64,000 nt of DNA, taken from positions 1,116,001 through 1,180,000 of the forward strand of contig NZ_JADLQO010000001.1 in the NCBI RefSeq assembly GCF_015477775.1. Direction: 5' to 3'. Positions 1-7,632 of the stretch are shown here, piece after piece; the stretch's first letter is position 1; every line of letters starts with the position of its first letter. Made by a program: the position numbers and the translations under genes. Below the pieces are notes generated by a model, which was not told where the DNA came from, searched no databases, and saw nothing but the letters and a program-made list of their open reading frames with translations. The DNA comes from Nocardia abscessus. Lineage in GTDB: Bacteria; Actinomycetota; Actinomycetes; Mycobacteriales; Mycobacteriaceae.

Positions 1-687
1 CTTGGCCGCATAGCGCACCATGCCGCCCCATCCGCAGCCGATGTCGAGCAGCCGGTCGCCTTCCTTCAGCCGCAGCTTCTCGAACACCAGGCGATACTTG
101 TTCTCCTGCGCCTGCTCCAGCGACCAGCTCTCGTCGCCATAGGCCGCGCAGGTGTAGGTCATCGACGGGCCGAGGACGTACTCGTAGAAGGTGTTCGAGA
201 CGTCGTAGTGATGATGGATGGCCTCGGCGTCGCGGGTCTTGGAGTGGCGCAGGCCCTCGAAGGCGATGCGCCGCCAGCGCGGCAGCGTCTCCTGCGGCGG
301 CGGGGCGACCGGCTTGAGCCGCTCCCACCCCAGCGAGCGTGCGATGGTCACCAGGGCCAGTGCGGACGGACGGCGGAACTTCAGCCCGTCCAACGCCTTC
401 AAGATTTCGTACGGATCGCCCGGGTGCACGCCGGTGGTGGTCATGTCGCCCGCGATGTAGGCGCGGGCCATGCCCAGGTCGCCGGGGGCGGTCGCGAGAT
501 AGTTGATGCCGCGCGGCGTCCGGATGTCCAGCGCGAACTCCGAATCCTCCGGCCCGGTCGCGCTGCCGTCGTAGGCCGTCAACCGGATCGGGACTTCGCC
601 CTCGACGAGGGTCTCGAAGATCTCGGCGATGCTGAGCTTGGTCCCGAGATCGGCGAAGACATCGGAGCGGTCCTTGAATGTCGTCAT
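1..687 (-). CDS. Cyclopropane/10-methyl fatty-acyl phospholipid methyltransferase (TmsB/BfaB/UfaA1-like), C-terminus outside window
   Basis: SAM-dependent methyltransferase of the cyclopropane fatty-acid synthase family. The first 229 residues are present and the rest runs off the left edge. An SAM-binding motif I (LLDIGCGWGG) is visible near residues 214-223, preceded by the family's FYEYVLGPSMTYTCAAY segment. The ATG (687-685) overlaps the TGA of the upstream FAD oxidoreductase gene (ATGA), so the two are translationally coupled. In actinobacteria this pairing makes 10-methyl-branched fatty acids such as tuberculostearic acid: the methyltransferase adds a methylene to an oleoyl chain and the FAD protein reduces it. 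The role is inferred from family and neighbour; a plain cyclopropane synthase cannot be excluded. Confidence 0.85.
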   Translation of the reverse strand, partial: MTTFKDRSDVFADLGTKLSIAEIFETLVEGEVPIRLTAYDGSATGPEDSEFALDIRTPRGINYLATAPGDLGMARAYIAGDMTTTGVHPGDPYEILKALDGLKFRRPSALALVTIARSLGWERLKPVAPPPQETLPRWRRIAFEGLRHSKTRDAEAIHHHYDVSNTFYEYVLGPSMTYTCAAYGDESWSLEQAQENKYRLVFEKLRLKEGDRLLDIGCGWGGMVRYAAK

Positions 688-2126
688 TTACGTTGCACCG
701 CCTTCGAATACAAATCCAGCAGGCGCTGGTTCGGGTCGTAGCGTTTCTTCAGTTCGGTGTAGGTGTTTCCGCCGTAGAGCGCCGCGAACTCATCCTTGCC
801 GTAGTAGGAATCCGAGTACAGCGACTTATGACCGTCGAAGTCGGTCACCGTGCGTTCGATGGCGCGGTTGGCCGCTCCCTCTTGCTGCCCGGCGACGGTG
901 GGCACGGCCGACCAGAATCCGACGTTGACGTAGGTTCGGTCCGGCTCCAGGGGATACAGCGGCCAGGGGCGTCCGCCCGGCCGGTCCGCCTCGCCGGTGT
1001 CGCGCAAACGCAGCGGGCACAGCCAGATCGGCTCGATCGGGATCTCGCGCAGAAACCATTCCACGAAGTCGGCGGTGCGATCCACCGGTACCTCGATGTC
1101 CTGCACGACCCGCTCCCGTGGCGGATTGCCCTTGCGGGCCTCCAGTTTGTCGCCGATGTCGTATTTGTGGTCCAGCGCTATGAGTTTCCAGTAGAAACTG
1201 CTGCGCCGGTAGCGTTTCGGCCAGAACCGGCGGATCTTCGGGTTCTGCGCGCCGAACGCGCGGGAGCACCAGAACCAGTCGGTGTCCCAGCGCCACAGGT
1301 AGTCGTGGATGGTCAGGCGGTCGCGTCGGGGCTCGGCGCCGTCGTGCTGGATCGACCGGTAGTAGATGTCCATCCCGGTGTAGTCGCTGACCGGGCCCGG
1401 CTCGTCGGTCCGGCGGCCCAGCGTCAGGTAGCTCTCGTCGGCGGAGAACACGACGCCGTCGAGGTAGTCGACTCCCTCGCCGTCGAAGGTCCGGTCCGTG
1501 ACGATCGCGGCGAGGGTCGACTCCAGCTCCCGCAGATCGTGAAACCGCACGTGCCGCAGGGCGACGTACGGCTCGACCTCCTCCAGCTCGATCTTCAGCC
1601 GGACGGTGTAGCCCAGCGTGCCGTAGGAGTTCGGGAAACCGCGGAACAGATCGGCGTACTCGTTGTCCGGCGTCACGGTGAGGATTTCGCCCGCGCCGGT
1701 CAGCACGTCCATTTCCAGCACGGACTCGTGCGGTAGGCCGTTGCGGAACGAGGTGGACTCGATGCCGAGACCGGTGACCGCGCCGCCGAGGGTGATCGTC
1801 TTGAGCTGCGGAACGACCAGTGGCGCCAGCCCGTACGGGAGGGTGGCGGCCACCAGTTCCTCGTAGGTGGTCATGCCCGCCACGTCGGCGGTCTTGGCGA
1901 CCGGGTCCACCGCGATGACGCGGGTCAGTCCGGAGACGTCGAGACCGGGCGCGTTGTTCGCGGCCCTGGCGCGGAAAAGGTTCGAGGTCTTTTTCGCCAA
2001 CCGGACGTTGGCGTGCTCGGGTATCGCGCGGTAACTCGCCAATAGGCGGTCCACGCCCGCTCGATGCGCGGCAAATCCTGATTCGCGTGCGGCCGGTGCG
2101 TGTCCGGCCTTCCCCAACAGACTCAC
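684..2126 (-). CDS. FAD-binding oxidoreductase, TmsA/BfaA-like partner of the fatty-acid methyltransferase
   Basis: About 480 aa, with an N-terminal PCMH-type FAD-binding domain (FAD_binding_4). Visible are the segment VIAVDPVAKTADVAGMTTYEE and the glycine turn LGGAVTGLGIESTS near residues 110-125, both typical of the DHCR24-like FAD oxidoreductases. In mycobacteria and relatives this protein reduces the 10-methylene intermediate made by the adjacent methyltransferase, giving 10-methylstearate. The GTG at 2126 is preferred because GAGGGG lies about 5 nt upstream; an in-frame GTG at 2132 lies almost on that ribosome site. The stop overlaps the downstream methyltransferase start. No DUF1365 gene intervenes, unlike the Rv0447c-Rv0449c arrangement in M. 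tuberculosis. Confidence 0.85.
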   Translation of the reverse strand: MSLLGKAGHAPAARESGFAAHRAGVDRLLASYRAIPEHANVRLAKKTSNLFRARAANNAPGLDVSGLTRVIAVDPVAKTADVAGMTTYEELVAATLPYGLAPLVVPQLKTITLGGAVTGLGIESTSFRNGLPHESVLEMDVLTGAGEILTVTPDNEYADLFRGFPNSYGTLGYTVRLKIELEEVEPYVALRHVRFHDLRELESTLAAIVTDRTFDGEGVDYLDGVVFSADESYLTLGRRTDEPGPVSDYTGMDIYYRSIQHDGAEPRRDRLTIHDYLWRWDTDWFWCSRAFGAQNPKIRRFWPKRYRRSSFYWKLIALDHKYDIGDKLEARKGNPPRERVVQDIEVPVDRTADFVEWFLREIPIEPIWLCPLRLRDTGEADRPGGRPWPLYPLEPDRTYVNVGFWSAVPTVAGQQEGAANRAIERTVTDFDGHKSLYSDSYYGKDEFAALYGGNTYTELKKRYDPNQRLLDLYSKAVQRK

Positions 2127-2333
2127 TGCCACCCCTCGACGCTAGTACGGACGATACGGCTGGGCCACCGCGAGGGCACAGTGGCGGAGAAATGTCACGC
2201 ATATGTTGCGAAAAGGAATACCGAATTGTCCGGAGGCGTTTGCCACACGCCGACGCCCTCCGCGTTTTCCCGCGGCATGGACAGGGCAGGATGGACATCC
2301 GTCGAGACACCGCATCCGGACAAGGAGCTCATT

Positions 2334-2768
2334 GTGGGACAGGTCAGCGCCAGCAGTTCGATCGACGTGACGGCGGATCCGCACCGCACGCTGGCGGCCA
2401 TCGCAGACTACGACACGGTGCGTCCGCGCATTCTCACGTCGCATTACCGCGACTACAAGGTGGTCGAAGGGGGCAAGGGCGCGGGCACCGTCGCCGAGTG
2501 GACGTTGCAGGCGACCGAGAAGCGCTCGCGTAACGTGCACGCCGTCGTTTCGGTATCGGATTCCATTGTCACCGAGCGCGACTCCAATTCGACGCTGGTG
2601 AACACCTGGACCGTCACCCCGGAGGGCGCCGGCGCGCGGGTCACGCTGCGCACCACCTGGAAGGGCGCAGGCGGCGTCGCGGGCATCTTCGAGGGCATCT
2701 TCGCGCCGCTGGGCCTGAAGAAGATCCAGGCCGAGGTGCTCGCGAACTTGCAGCGCGAACTGGCCTGA
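2334..2768 (+). CDS. SRPBCC (START/polyketide-cyclase-like) family protein
   Basis: 144-aa helix-grip lipid-binding fold protein. An N-terminal beta strand (VSASSSIDVTADPHRTLAAIADY) is followed by alternating strands and a long C-terminal helix (IQAEVLANLQRELA), the usual SRPBCC layout and length. The GTG at 2334 is chosen because AAGGAG sits 6 nt upstream; the upstream extension has no family similarity. It is divergent from the FAD oxidoreductase gene, with about 200 nt between them. Members bind hydrophobic ligands; no catalytic assignment can be made. A link to the fatty-acid genes next door is possible but not shown. Confidence 0.8.
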   Translation: MGQVSASSSIDVTADPHRTLAAIADYDTVRPRILTSHYRDYKVVEGGKGAGTVAEWTLQATEKRSRNVHAVVSVSDSIVTERDSNSTLVNTWTVTPEGAGARVTLRTTWKGAGGVAGIFEGIFAPLGLKKIQAEVLANLQRELA

Positions 2769-2831
2769 TCGCACGACCGCGACGACGGTCCGGTGCGGGC
2801 CGTCGTCGCGGTCGACTTTCGCCTGCGCGGT

Positions 2832-3182
2832 CTACTCGGCCGCGATGTCGAAGAGGTTCCCTTCCGGGTCGGCCAGCGTCGTCCACTTCGTGCCCCACTC
2901 GTCGAAGTCGCCGACGCGCTTCGCGCCGAGTTCGATCGCACGGCCGACCTGCTCGTCCCGATCGGATGCGTGCAGGTCCAGATGAATGACGTTCTTGCCC
3001 GGGTTCTTGTCGGGTACCCGGATGAACATCAGTACCGGCGTGGCGCCCGCGGTGCGGCCGACGGTCGCGAACTCCTGGCTGGGGTCGGGGTCTACGGGAG
3101 TCTCCAGCAACCGCGACCAGAATTCGGCGATGGCGCCCGCATTCTCGCAATCGATGGTGACGTGGGCGATCGAGAGCGTCAT
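2832..3182 (-). CDS. VOC (glyoxalase/bleomycin-resistance) family protein
   Basis: 116 aa, matching the single-repeat-pair VOC fold: beta strand with AHVTIDCENAG at the N-terminus, helix AIAEFWSRLL, and a closing DPEGNLFDI segment that carries the usual C-terminal metal-ligand or substrate region. ATG at 3182 has AAGGAGAT about 4 nt upstream. It lies 14 nt downstream of the MerR gene on the same strand, so the two are probably one transcript. The family includes dioxygenases, glyoxalases and drug-binding resistance proteins; the substrate cannot be told from sequence. Confidence 0.85.
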   Translation of the reverse strand: MTLSIAHVTIDCENAGAIAEFWSRLLETPVDPDPSQEFATVGRTAGATPVLMFIRVPDKNPGKNVIHLDLHASDRDEQVGRAIELGAKRVGDFDEWGTKWTTLADPEGNLFDIAAE

Positions 3183-3196
3183 GGATATCTCCTTGT

Positions 3197-4009
3197 TCAC
3201 GGCTGGGCGATGGGCCAGCACACTTCGGTCCGGTAGGTGGCCGGGTCGTCGGACTTGTCCGGACCCAGCAGGTACAACTCGCGGATGGGCTCGGGCAGCG
3301 CGACGTCGTGTTCGGCGACATGACTGCCGAGTGCGCCGTAGGTGCGGTCGAAATCGTCGAACGGGCCGTCGTGCACGGTGACGGCGAACCGGCGCGCGGG
3401 CAGGTCGACGGCCGAAACCTCTGGAGGCAGGACGATGCCGGAGTCGGCGACCGGAACGAACGCGACCACCTCGCCCTCGTCTTCTTCGAAGAAGTCGGTG
3501 CCGTAGGTGGCCCCGCCGACACCCGCGGGTGCGACGCCTGCCGCGTCGAGGGCTTCGTACAGCGCCTGGAACGCCGTCGCGCACCACTCGCCGATGTGCT
3601 CGCGCGCCACCACCGCACGGCGGGCCGCGGCCGGGAACGCCGGAACCACGCGATACTCCACGGTGATCGGGGCCGAGGGGGTCAGCAGCGAACGCAACGA
3701 CGCCACCACCGCGCGGGTGCGGATCAGCTCCGCCTCCATGCGTTCCAGATGCGCGCGCAGCGCGGTGTCGCGGGCGCTGTCGTCCGGCGCGGTGAGCACG
3801 GCGCGGATCTCCTGGACCGGCATGTCCAATTCGCGCAGCCGCCGAATCAGCTGGGCCTGTGCCACCTGCGCCGTCGAGTACCGCCGATAGCCGGAACCCG
3901 CGTCGATATCGACCGGGGCGAGCAGATCGATCTCGTGGTAGTAGCGCAGCGTCTTCACACTGAGGTGGCTCAGCCTGGAGAACTCCCCGATGGGGACGGT
4001 CGCTGTCAT
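3197..4009 (-). CDS. MerR-family regulator with GyrI-like effector domain
   Basis: About 270 aa. The N-terminal winged-helix domain (VPIGEFSRLSHLSVKTLRYYHEIDLL) is a textbook MerR DNA-recognition segment, followed by a dimerisation helix (residues ~80-110) and a C-terminal GyrI/BltR-like ligand domain ending in LYLLGPDKSDDPATYRTEVCWPI. Such proteins activate genes on binding small hydrophobic or cationic drugs. A 21-bp inverted repeat lies directly upstream at 4023-4043. ATG 4009 is preferred over GTG 4024 because the GTG falls inside the operator; translation would then be nearly leaderless. The VOC gene follows after 14 nt and is its likely target. Confidence 0.88.
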   Translation of the reverse strand: MTATVPIGEFSRLSHLSVKTLRYYHEIDLLAPVDIDAGSGYRRYSTAQVAQAQLIRRLRELDMPVQEIRAVLTAPDDSARDTALRAHLERMEAELIRTRAVVASLRSLLTPSAPITVEYRVVPAFPAAARRAVVAREHIGEWCATAFQALYEALDAAGVAPAGVGGATYGTDFFEEDEGEVVAFVPVADSGIVLPPEVSAVDLPARRFAVTVHDGPFDDFDRTYGALGSHVAEHDVALPEPIRELYLLGPDKSDDPATYRTEVCWPIAQP

Positions 4010-4022
4010 GGCATCAGCCAAC

Positions 4023-4043
4023 ACCCTCCAGTGACGGGAGGGT
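4023..4043 (-). promoter_or_regulatory. MerR-type operator (inverted repeat) of the regulator gene
   Basis: The sequence ACCCTCC-N7-GGAGGGT forms a perfect dyad of 7 bp arms. On the minus strand it begins within TTGACC, so a -35-like hexamer overlaps the repeat, as in MerR promoters where the regulator sits in an over-long spacer. A clear -10 is not visible. Autoregulation is inferred from position. Confidence 0.55.
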
Positions 4044-4059
4044 CAACGGTGTCCGATGT

Positions 4060-4707
4060 TCAGCCGAGCGCGAAGGTCAGCAGCAGGGTGGTCTGGAGCG
4101 CGCCGCGCCACCACGAGTAGCCGAACCAGACACCGGGGGTGATTTCCCGGATCTCGTCGTAGACCGGCGGCGTCGGAGAGGGCGTGTAGTCGAGGGCCCA
4201 GGCAGGCCGCCCGTCGGTCAGGGCGGGCGCCGCGTAGACGTCGGCTCGCCAGCCCTCGACGCCCGCGCCGGTGAGGCGGTTCATCAGGTATCCGCCGTCC
4301 GGGCCGGTGTAGAAGGTCTTGCCGATCCACAGTGGGGGCGCGACGGCCTGCATGACCGGCGGGCGAGTCACCCAACCCGATTTCACGCCGGTCGGAACGG
4401 TGCCCAGCGGCGCGTCGCGGAAGATGGCGTCCTGCTGTTCGGCCGAGCAGCGGAAACGCAGCGAGTCGAGGGTCGCGGCCTTGTCGTCCGGGTAGAGAAC
4501 GCAGCCGCTCCCGTAATCGGCGACGGCCGGTGTGGTCTCCACGTCGATGACCTGCGCGTCGACCTCTTGCGCGTCGGCGTCGATCACCGCTGTCGCGTCG
4601 ATGATCTCCGTGTCCGCGGACACCGGACCGGTGCCGAGGAACAGGCCCGGAACCCCGAGCGTGAGCACCAGTGTGCTCAGGAAACGTGCACGGACTGCGA
4701 TCATCAT
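4060..4707 (-). CDS. Secreted protein of unknown function
   Basis: 215 aa. The N-terminus (basic start, hydrophobic FLSTLVLTLGVPGLFLGTG, then VSAD) reads as a Sec signal peptide cleaved near residue 31. The following ~30 residues are Asp/Ala/Val-rich low complexity. The mature part has two cysteines (GCVLYPDD and RFRCSAEQQ) that could form a disulfide, and an aromatic, proline-rich C-terminal half. A final hydrophobic stretch (LQTTLLLTFALG) may anchor or be part of a strand. The two adjacent ATG codons at 4707 and 4704 follow GGAG. No family was recognised; similar short secreted orphans are common in Nocardia. Confidence 0.6.
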   Translation of the reverse strand: MMIAVRARFLSTLVLTLGVPGLFLGTGPVSADTEIIDATAVIDADAQEVDAQVIDVETTPAVADYGSGCVLYPDDKAATLDSLRFRCSAEQQDAIFRDAPLGTVPTGVKSGWVTRPPVMQAVAPPLWIGKTFYTGPDGGYLMNRLTGAGVEGWRADVYAAPALTDGRPAWALDYTPSPTPPVYDEIREITPGVWFGYSWWRGALQTTLLLTFALG

Positions 4708-4893
4708 TGTCTCCAGATTTGCACACCGGTCTCGACCCGGTGTCGATGGTAAGGGGCGCTCGGTCGATCTCCACCGGAACTACCCAACCTGTTATCAGCC
4801 ATGCGCCGTGCGTCGGACCATCGGGCCGCGCCGGAAGCACGGTGCGGCAGGACTAGGCTGGCCGATGACACCTTCTCCAGAGAGGACCCTCCC

Positions 4894-5226
4894 GTGCAGC
4901 CAGGTGGTCAGTTCGACATGCAACAGTTGCTCGCTCAGGCGCAGCAGATGCAGCAGGCGGTGATGGAAGCCCAGGCCGAGATCGCGGCGACCGAGGTGGA
5001 CGGCGCTGCGGGTGGTGGGCTGGTCAAGGTCACCATCAAGGCGAGCGGTGAGGTGGTTTCGCTCACCATCGACCCGAAGGCCGTCGACCCCGACGACGTC
5101 GAGACCTTGCAGGACCTGGTCATCGGCGCGGTCAACGACGCGATGGCCAACGCGCAACGCATCGCCGCGGAACGGCTCGGACCCCTGTCCGGTGGCCTCG
5201 GCGGCGGTTCGCTGCCCGGTTTCTGA
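4894..5226 (+). CDS. ybaB: YbaB/EbfC nucleoid-associated protein
   Basis: 110 aa. The N-terminal amphipathic helix is Gln/Met-rich ([22 protein letters not shown]), and the core strands [18 protein letters not shown] and the helix [17 protein letters not shown] are diagnostic of YbaB. The GTG at 4894 follows AGAGAGGA. It binds DNA as a dimer and usually lies between dnaX and recR. Here recR follows after 13 nt, but no dnaX is upstream; a divergent secreted-protein gene occupies that place. Confidence 0.93.
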   Translation: MQPGGQFDMQQLLAQAQQMQQAVMEAQAEIAATEVDGAAGGGLVKVTIKASGEVVSLTIDPKAVDPDDVETLQDLVIGAVNDAMANAQRIAAERLGPLSGGLGGGSLPGF

Positions 5227-5239
5227 GCCGAGGTAGCAG

Positions 5240-5848
5240 TTGTACGAGGGTCCGGTCCAGGATCTGATCGACGAACTGGGCAAGCTGCCCGGCGTCGGTC
5301 CGAAGAGCGCGCAGCGCATCGCCTTTCACCTGCTCCAGGTGGAGCCGCCGGAGATCGATCGGTTGCAGGCCGCGCTGCAGAAGGTGCGCGACGGTGTGCA
5401 GTTCTGCGTCACGTGCGGGACGGTCTCCGATGGGGAGCTGTGCCGCATCTGCGCCGACCCGCGCCGGGACCGGACCATGATCTGCGTCGTCGAGGAGCCG
5501 AAGGACGTGCAGGCGATCGAGCGCACCAGGGAGTTCCGCGGTCGTTACCACGTGCTCGGCGGCGCGCTCGATCCGCTCAGCGGTATCGGCCCCGACCAGC
5601 TGCGGATCCGGGAATTGCTGGCGCGCATCGGGAATCAGGAGGACGGCGTCGACGTCAGCGAGGTGATCATCGCGACCGACCCGAACACCGAGGGCGAGGC
5701 CACCGCCACCTACCTGGTCCGGATGCTGCGCGACTTCCCCGGCCTGAGCGTGACCAGACTGGCCTCGGGCCTGCCGATGGGCGGCGACCTGGAGTTCGCC
5801 GACGAGTTGACCCTCGGCCGCGCGCTGTCCGGGCGGCGGACCCTCTAG
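5240..5848 (+). CDS. recR: Recombination mediator protein RecR
   Basis: 202 aa, the normal RecR length. Domains in order: N-terminal helix-hairpin-helix ([20 protein letters not shown]), C4 zinc finger with Cys56, Cys59, Cys68 and Cys71, then a Toprim domain starting at VVEEPKDV and containing the [13 protein letters not shown] segment. It works with RecF/RecO in loading RecA at gaps. The start is TTG at 5240, preceded by GAGGTAG and matching the conserved [10 protein letters not shown] terminus. Cotranscribed with ybaB. Confidence 0.96.
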   Translation: MYEGPVQDLIDELGKLPGVGPKSAQRIAFHLLQVEPPEIDRLQAALQKVRDGVQFCVTCGTVSDGELCRICADPRRDRTMICVVEEPKDVQAIERTREFRGRYHVLGGALDPLSGIGPDQLRIRELLARIGNQEDGVDVSEVIIATDPNTEGEATATYLVRMLRDFPGLSVTRLASGLPMGGDLEFADELTLGRALSGRRTL

Positions 5849-5956
5849 GAGCTCTCGCTCGCTCCGGCGCGCGAGAACACCCTCGGTCCGATCTTCGCGC
5901 GAACGTCTTTCGCGAGTAGGGTTGCGCCGCGCCGGGCTTGGGTTACCGTGTCGGGG

Positions 5957-6574
5957 ATGAGCATCGAATTCGTGCTGACGACGCTCGTCATCGTCGCCAC
6001 GCCCGGCACCGGTGTGCTGTTCACGTTGGCGGCCGGACTGTCCCGCGGCGCGCGGGCCGCGGCGATCGCGGCCTTCGGCTGCACGCTCGGCACCGTCCCG
6101 CACATGATCGCGGCGATCACCGGTCTGGCCGCGCTGCTCAATGCCAGCGCGGTCGCGTTCCAGACGCTGAAGTACCTCGGCGTCGCCTACTTGGTGTATA
6201 TGGCCTGGACCACTTTCCGGGACAAGGGCGCGCTCGCCGTCCCGGAGCCGACCGGGCACATCGTGCCCTCGGCGCGGAAAGTGATCACCTCGGCCGTGCT
6301 GCTGAACCTGCTCAATCCCAAGCTGACCGTCTTCTTCTTCGCGTTCCTCCCGCAGTTCGTGCCCAGCGGCGCACCGAACGCGCTGGCGCGCATGCTCGCG
6401 CTGAGCGGCATCTTCATGCTGGCGACGTTCGTGGTGTTCGCGGTCTACGGCGCCTGCGCGGCCGCCGTCCGCGACCAGGTCGTCTCGCGTCCCACCGTCG
6501 TCACCTGGATGCGCCGTGCCTTCGGCGCCTCGTTCCTGGCGCTGGCGGGCCGGCTGGCCATCCAGCATCAGTGA
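5957..6574 (+). CDS. LysE/RhtB-family amino-acid exporter
   Basis: About 205 aa with five or six hydrophobic helices. Recognisable family signatures are the N-terminal VATPGTGVLFTLAAGLSRG (the family's PGP-x-N region, here modified) and the central helix end LLNLLNPKLTVFFFAFLPQF. These inner-membrane proteins export amino acids or homoserine derivatives. ATG 5957 is used; GTG 5948 in the same frame is an alternative. The gene is convergent with the next one, with only 6 nt between stops. Confidence 0.88.
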   Translation: MSIEFVLTTLVIVATPGTGVLFTLAAGLSRGARAAAIAAFGCTLGTVPHMIAAITGLAALLNASAVAFQTLKYLGVAYLVYMAWTTFRDKGALAVPEPTGHIVPSARKVITSAVLLNLLNPKLTVFFFAFLPQFVPSGAPNALARMLALSGIFMLATFVVFAVYGACAAAVRDQVVSRPTVVTWMRRAFGASFLALAGRLAIQHQ

Positions 6575-6580
6575 CCGCGT

Positions 6581-7225
6581 TCAGAGGTCGACGCGGGACC
6601 AGGGGAGGCCGGGGAAGCGGGTGCGGTCGTCGTTGGCCCAGCCCCAGATGAGGGCGGCCACGGTGGCCGGGTCTGCGACGGTGGTGCCGAAGTGCTTGTC
6701 GGGGGAGCCGTCCCGGTATTCCAGGGTGTAGGCGCCGGAGTTCTCCCGGTAGGTCTGGATGTAGAACTGCTCACCGCGTTCGACGACGAGATACGGGTTG
6801 GGCGCGCTCAGCTCCGGAATCCACTGCTCGATCAGCGCTTTGGTCAGGTAGGGGAACTCGCCCGCACCGCCGTGCGTGACGATGGCACGCACATGCTCGG
6901 CCGGATCGATGAGCCAGGCCAGCTGCGGATCGTAGACGGCGTAGTTCAGCGGCGTGGCGACTTCGAACAGCAGGTGCCGCACGAAGCCGATCGCGTCGTA
7001 GGGACACGACACGTAGAGTGCCGCACCGGTGGCGGCGCCGCCCACCGGCGCGGTGCTGAGAAAGTTGTCCTCCTCGGGCAACTCCGCGTTGCGTCTGTTC
7101 AGTTCGGCCGCGATCCCGGCGACCGTCCCCGACTCGGGGACGCCCTGCTGGGTGCTCAGGTAGGCGTCGACCTCCGCGATCGACGACGCGACACCGGACG
7201 GCAGCAACACGTGGTCATAGCTCAC
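6581..7225 (-). CDS. Conserved hypothetical protein
   Basis: 214-aa soluble protein without signal peptide or membrane helix. It has no cysteine pair or catalytic motif that I recognise. The C-terminal half has strands such as PYLVVERGEQFYIQTYRENSGAYTLEYRDG, suggesting a beta-sheet immunity- or Imm-like scaffold, but this is only an impression. Start is GTG 7225, with no good ribosome site and a TACCCT box about 7 nt upstream, consistent with a leaderless transcript. Function unknown. Confidence 0.7.
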   Translation of the reverse strand: MSYDHVLLPSGVASSIAEVDAYLSTQQGVPESGTVAGIAAELNRRNAELPEEDNFLSTAPVGGAATGAALYVSCPYDAIGFVRHLLFEVATPLNYAVYDPQLAWLIDPAEHVRAIVTHGGAGEFPYLTKALIEQWIPELSAPNPYLVVERGEQFYIQTYRENSGAYTLEYRDGSPDKHFGTTVADPATVAALIWGWANDDRTRFPGLPWSRVDL

Positions 7226-7246
7226 CGGGCCAGGGTACGGAACCGC

Positions 7247-7453
7247 TCAGGCGCGTCGGCGGACCGTGTCGTCGTCGGTGCATCGGCAGCCGCCCGCGAG
7301 ATCCCGGCAATCCAGGACGAACGCGTGGCGGGCGTGGGCGAGATCGAGGCAGTGCTCGTCGGTGCATTCGGCCATCCGGCTCGCGTGGACGATCAGCGTT
7401 CCGTGGCAGTGGTCGAATGCCGATTCGCAGGATGAACAACCTGGTGTACGCAT
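7247..7453 (-). CDS. Small Cys/His-rich protein (68 aa), possible metal-binding
   Basis: 68 aa with eight cysteines (6, 9, 16, 30, 35, 49, 56, 58) and six histidines (15, 17, 23, 34, 40, 43), including CxxC at the N-terminus and CxC near the C-terminus. The density of ligands suggests zinc or iron binding. ATG 7453 is preceded by AGGAGGTCAC, an excellent ribosome site, which makes translation likely despite the small size. It sits 21 nt downstream of the 214-aa gene's start region on the same strand, so it may lead that transcript. No family assigned. Confidence 0.7.
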   Translation of the reverse strand: MRTPGCSSCESAFDHCHGTLIVHASRMAECTDEHCLDLAHARHAFVLDCRDLAGGCRCTDDDTVRRRA

Positions 7454-7632
7454 GTGACCTCCTGGCGAGATCGTTTGTCGTGATTCGGTGATACCACCGG
7501 CACGGCCGATGCGGTGGGATCCGCGGGCCGTGTGTCGCCGCGTCCGGCACGCGAGCAATCGCTCGGCAATCAGCGCGGCTGCCGGAGCGGACACTGCCGG
7601 ATCAGCTGGATAAGGCCCCGCGACGTGCGAAA

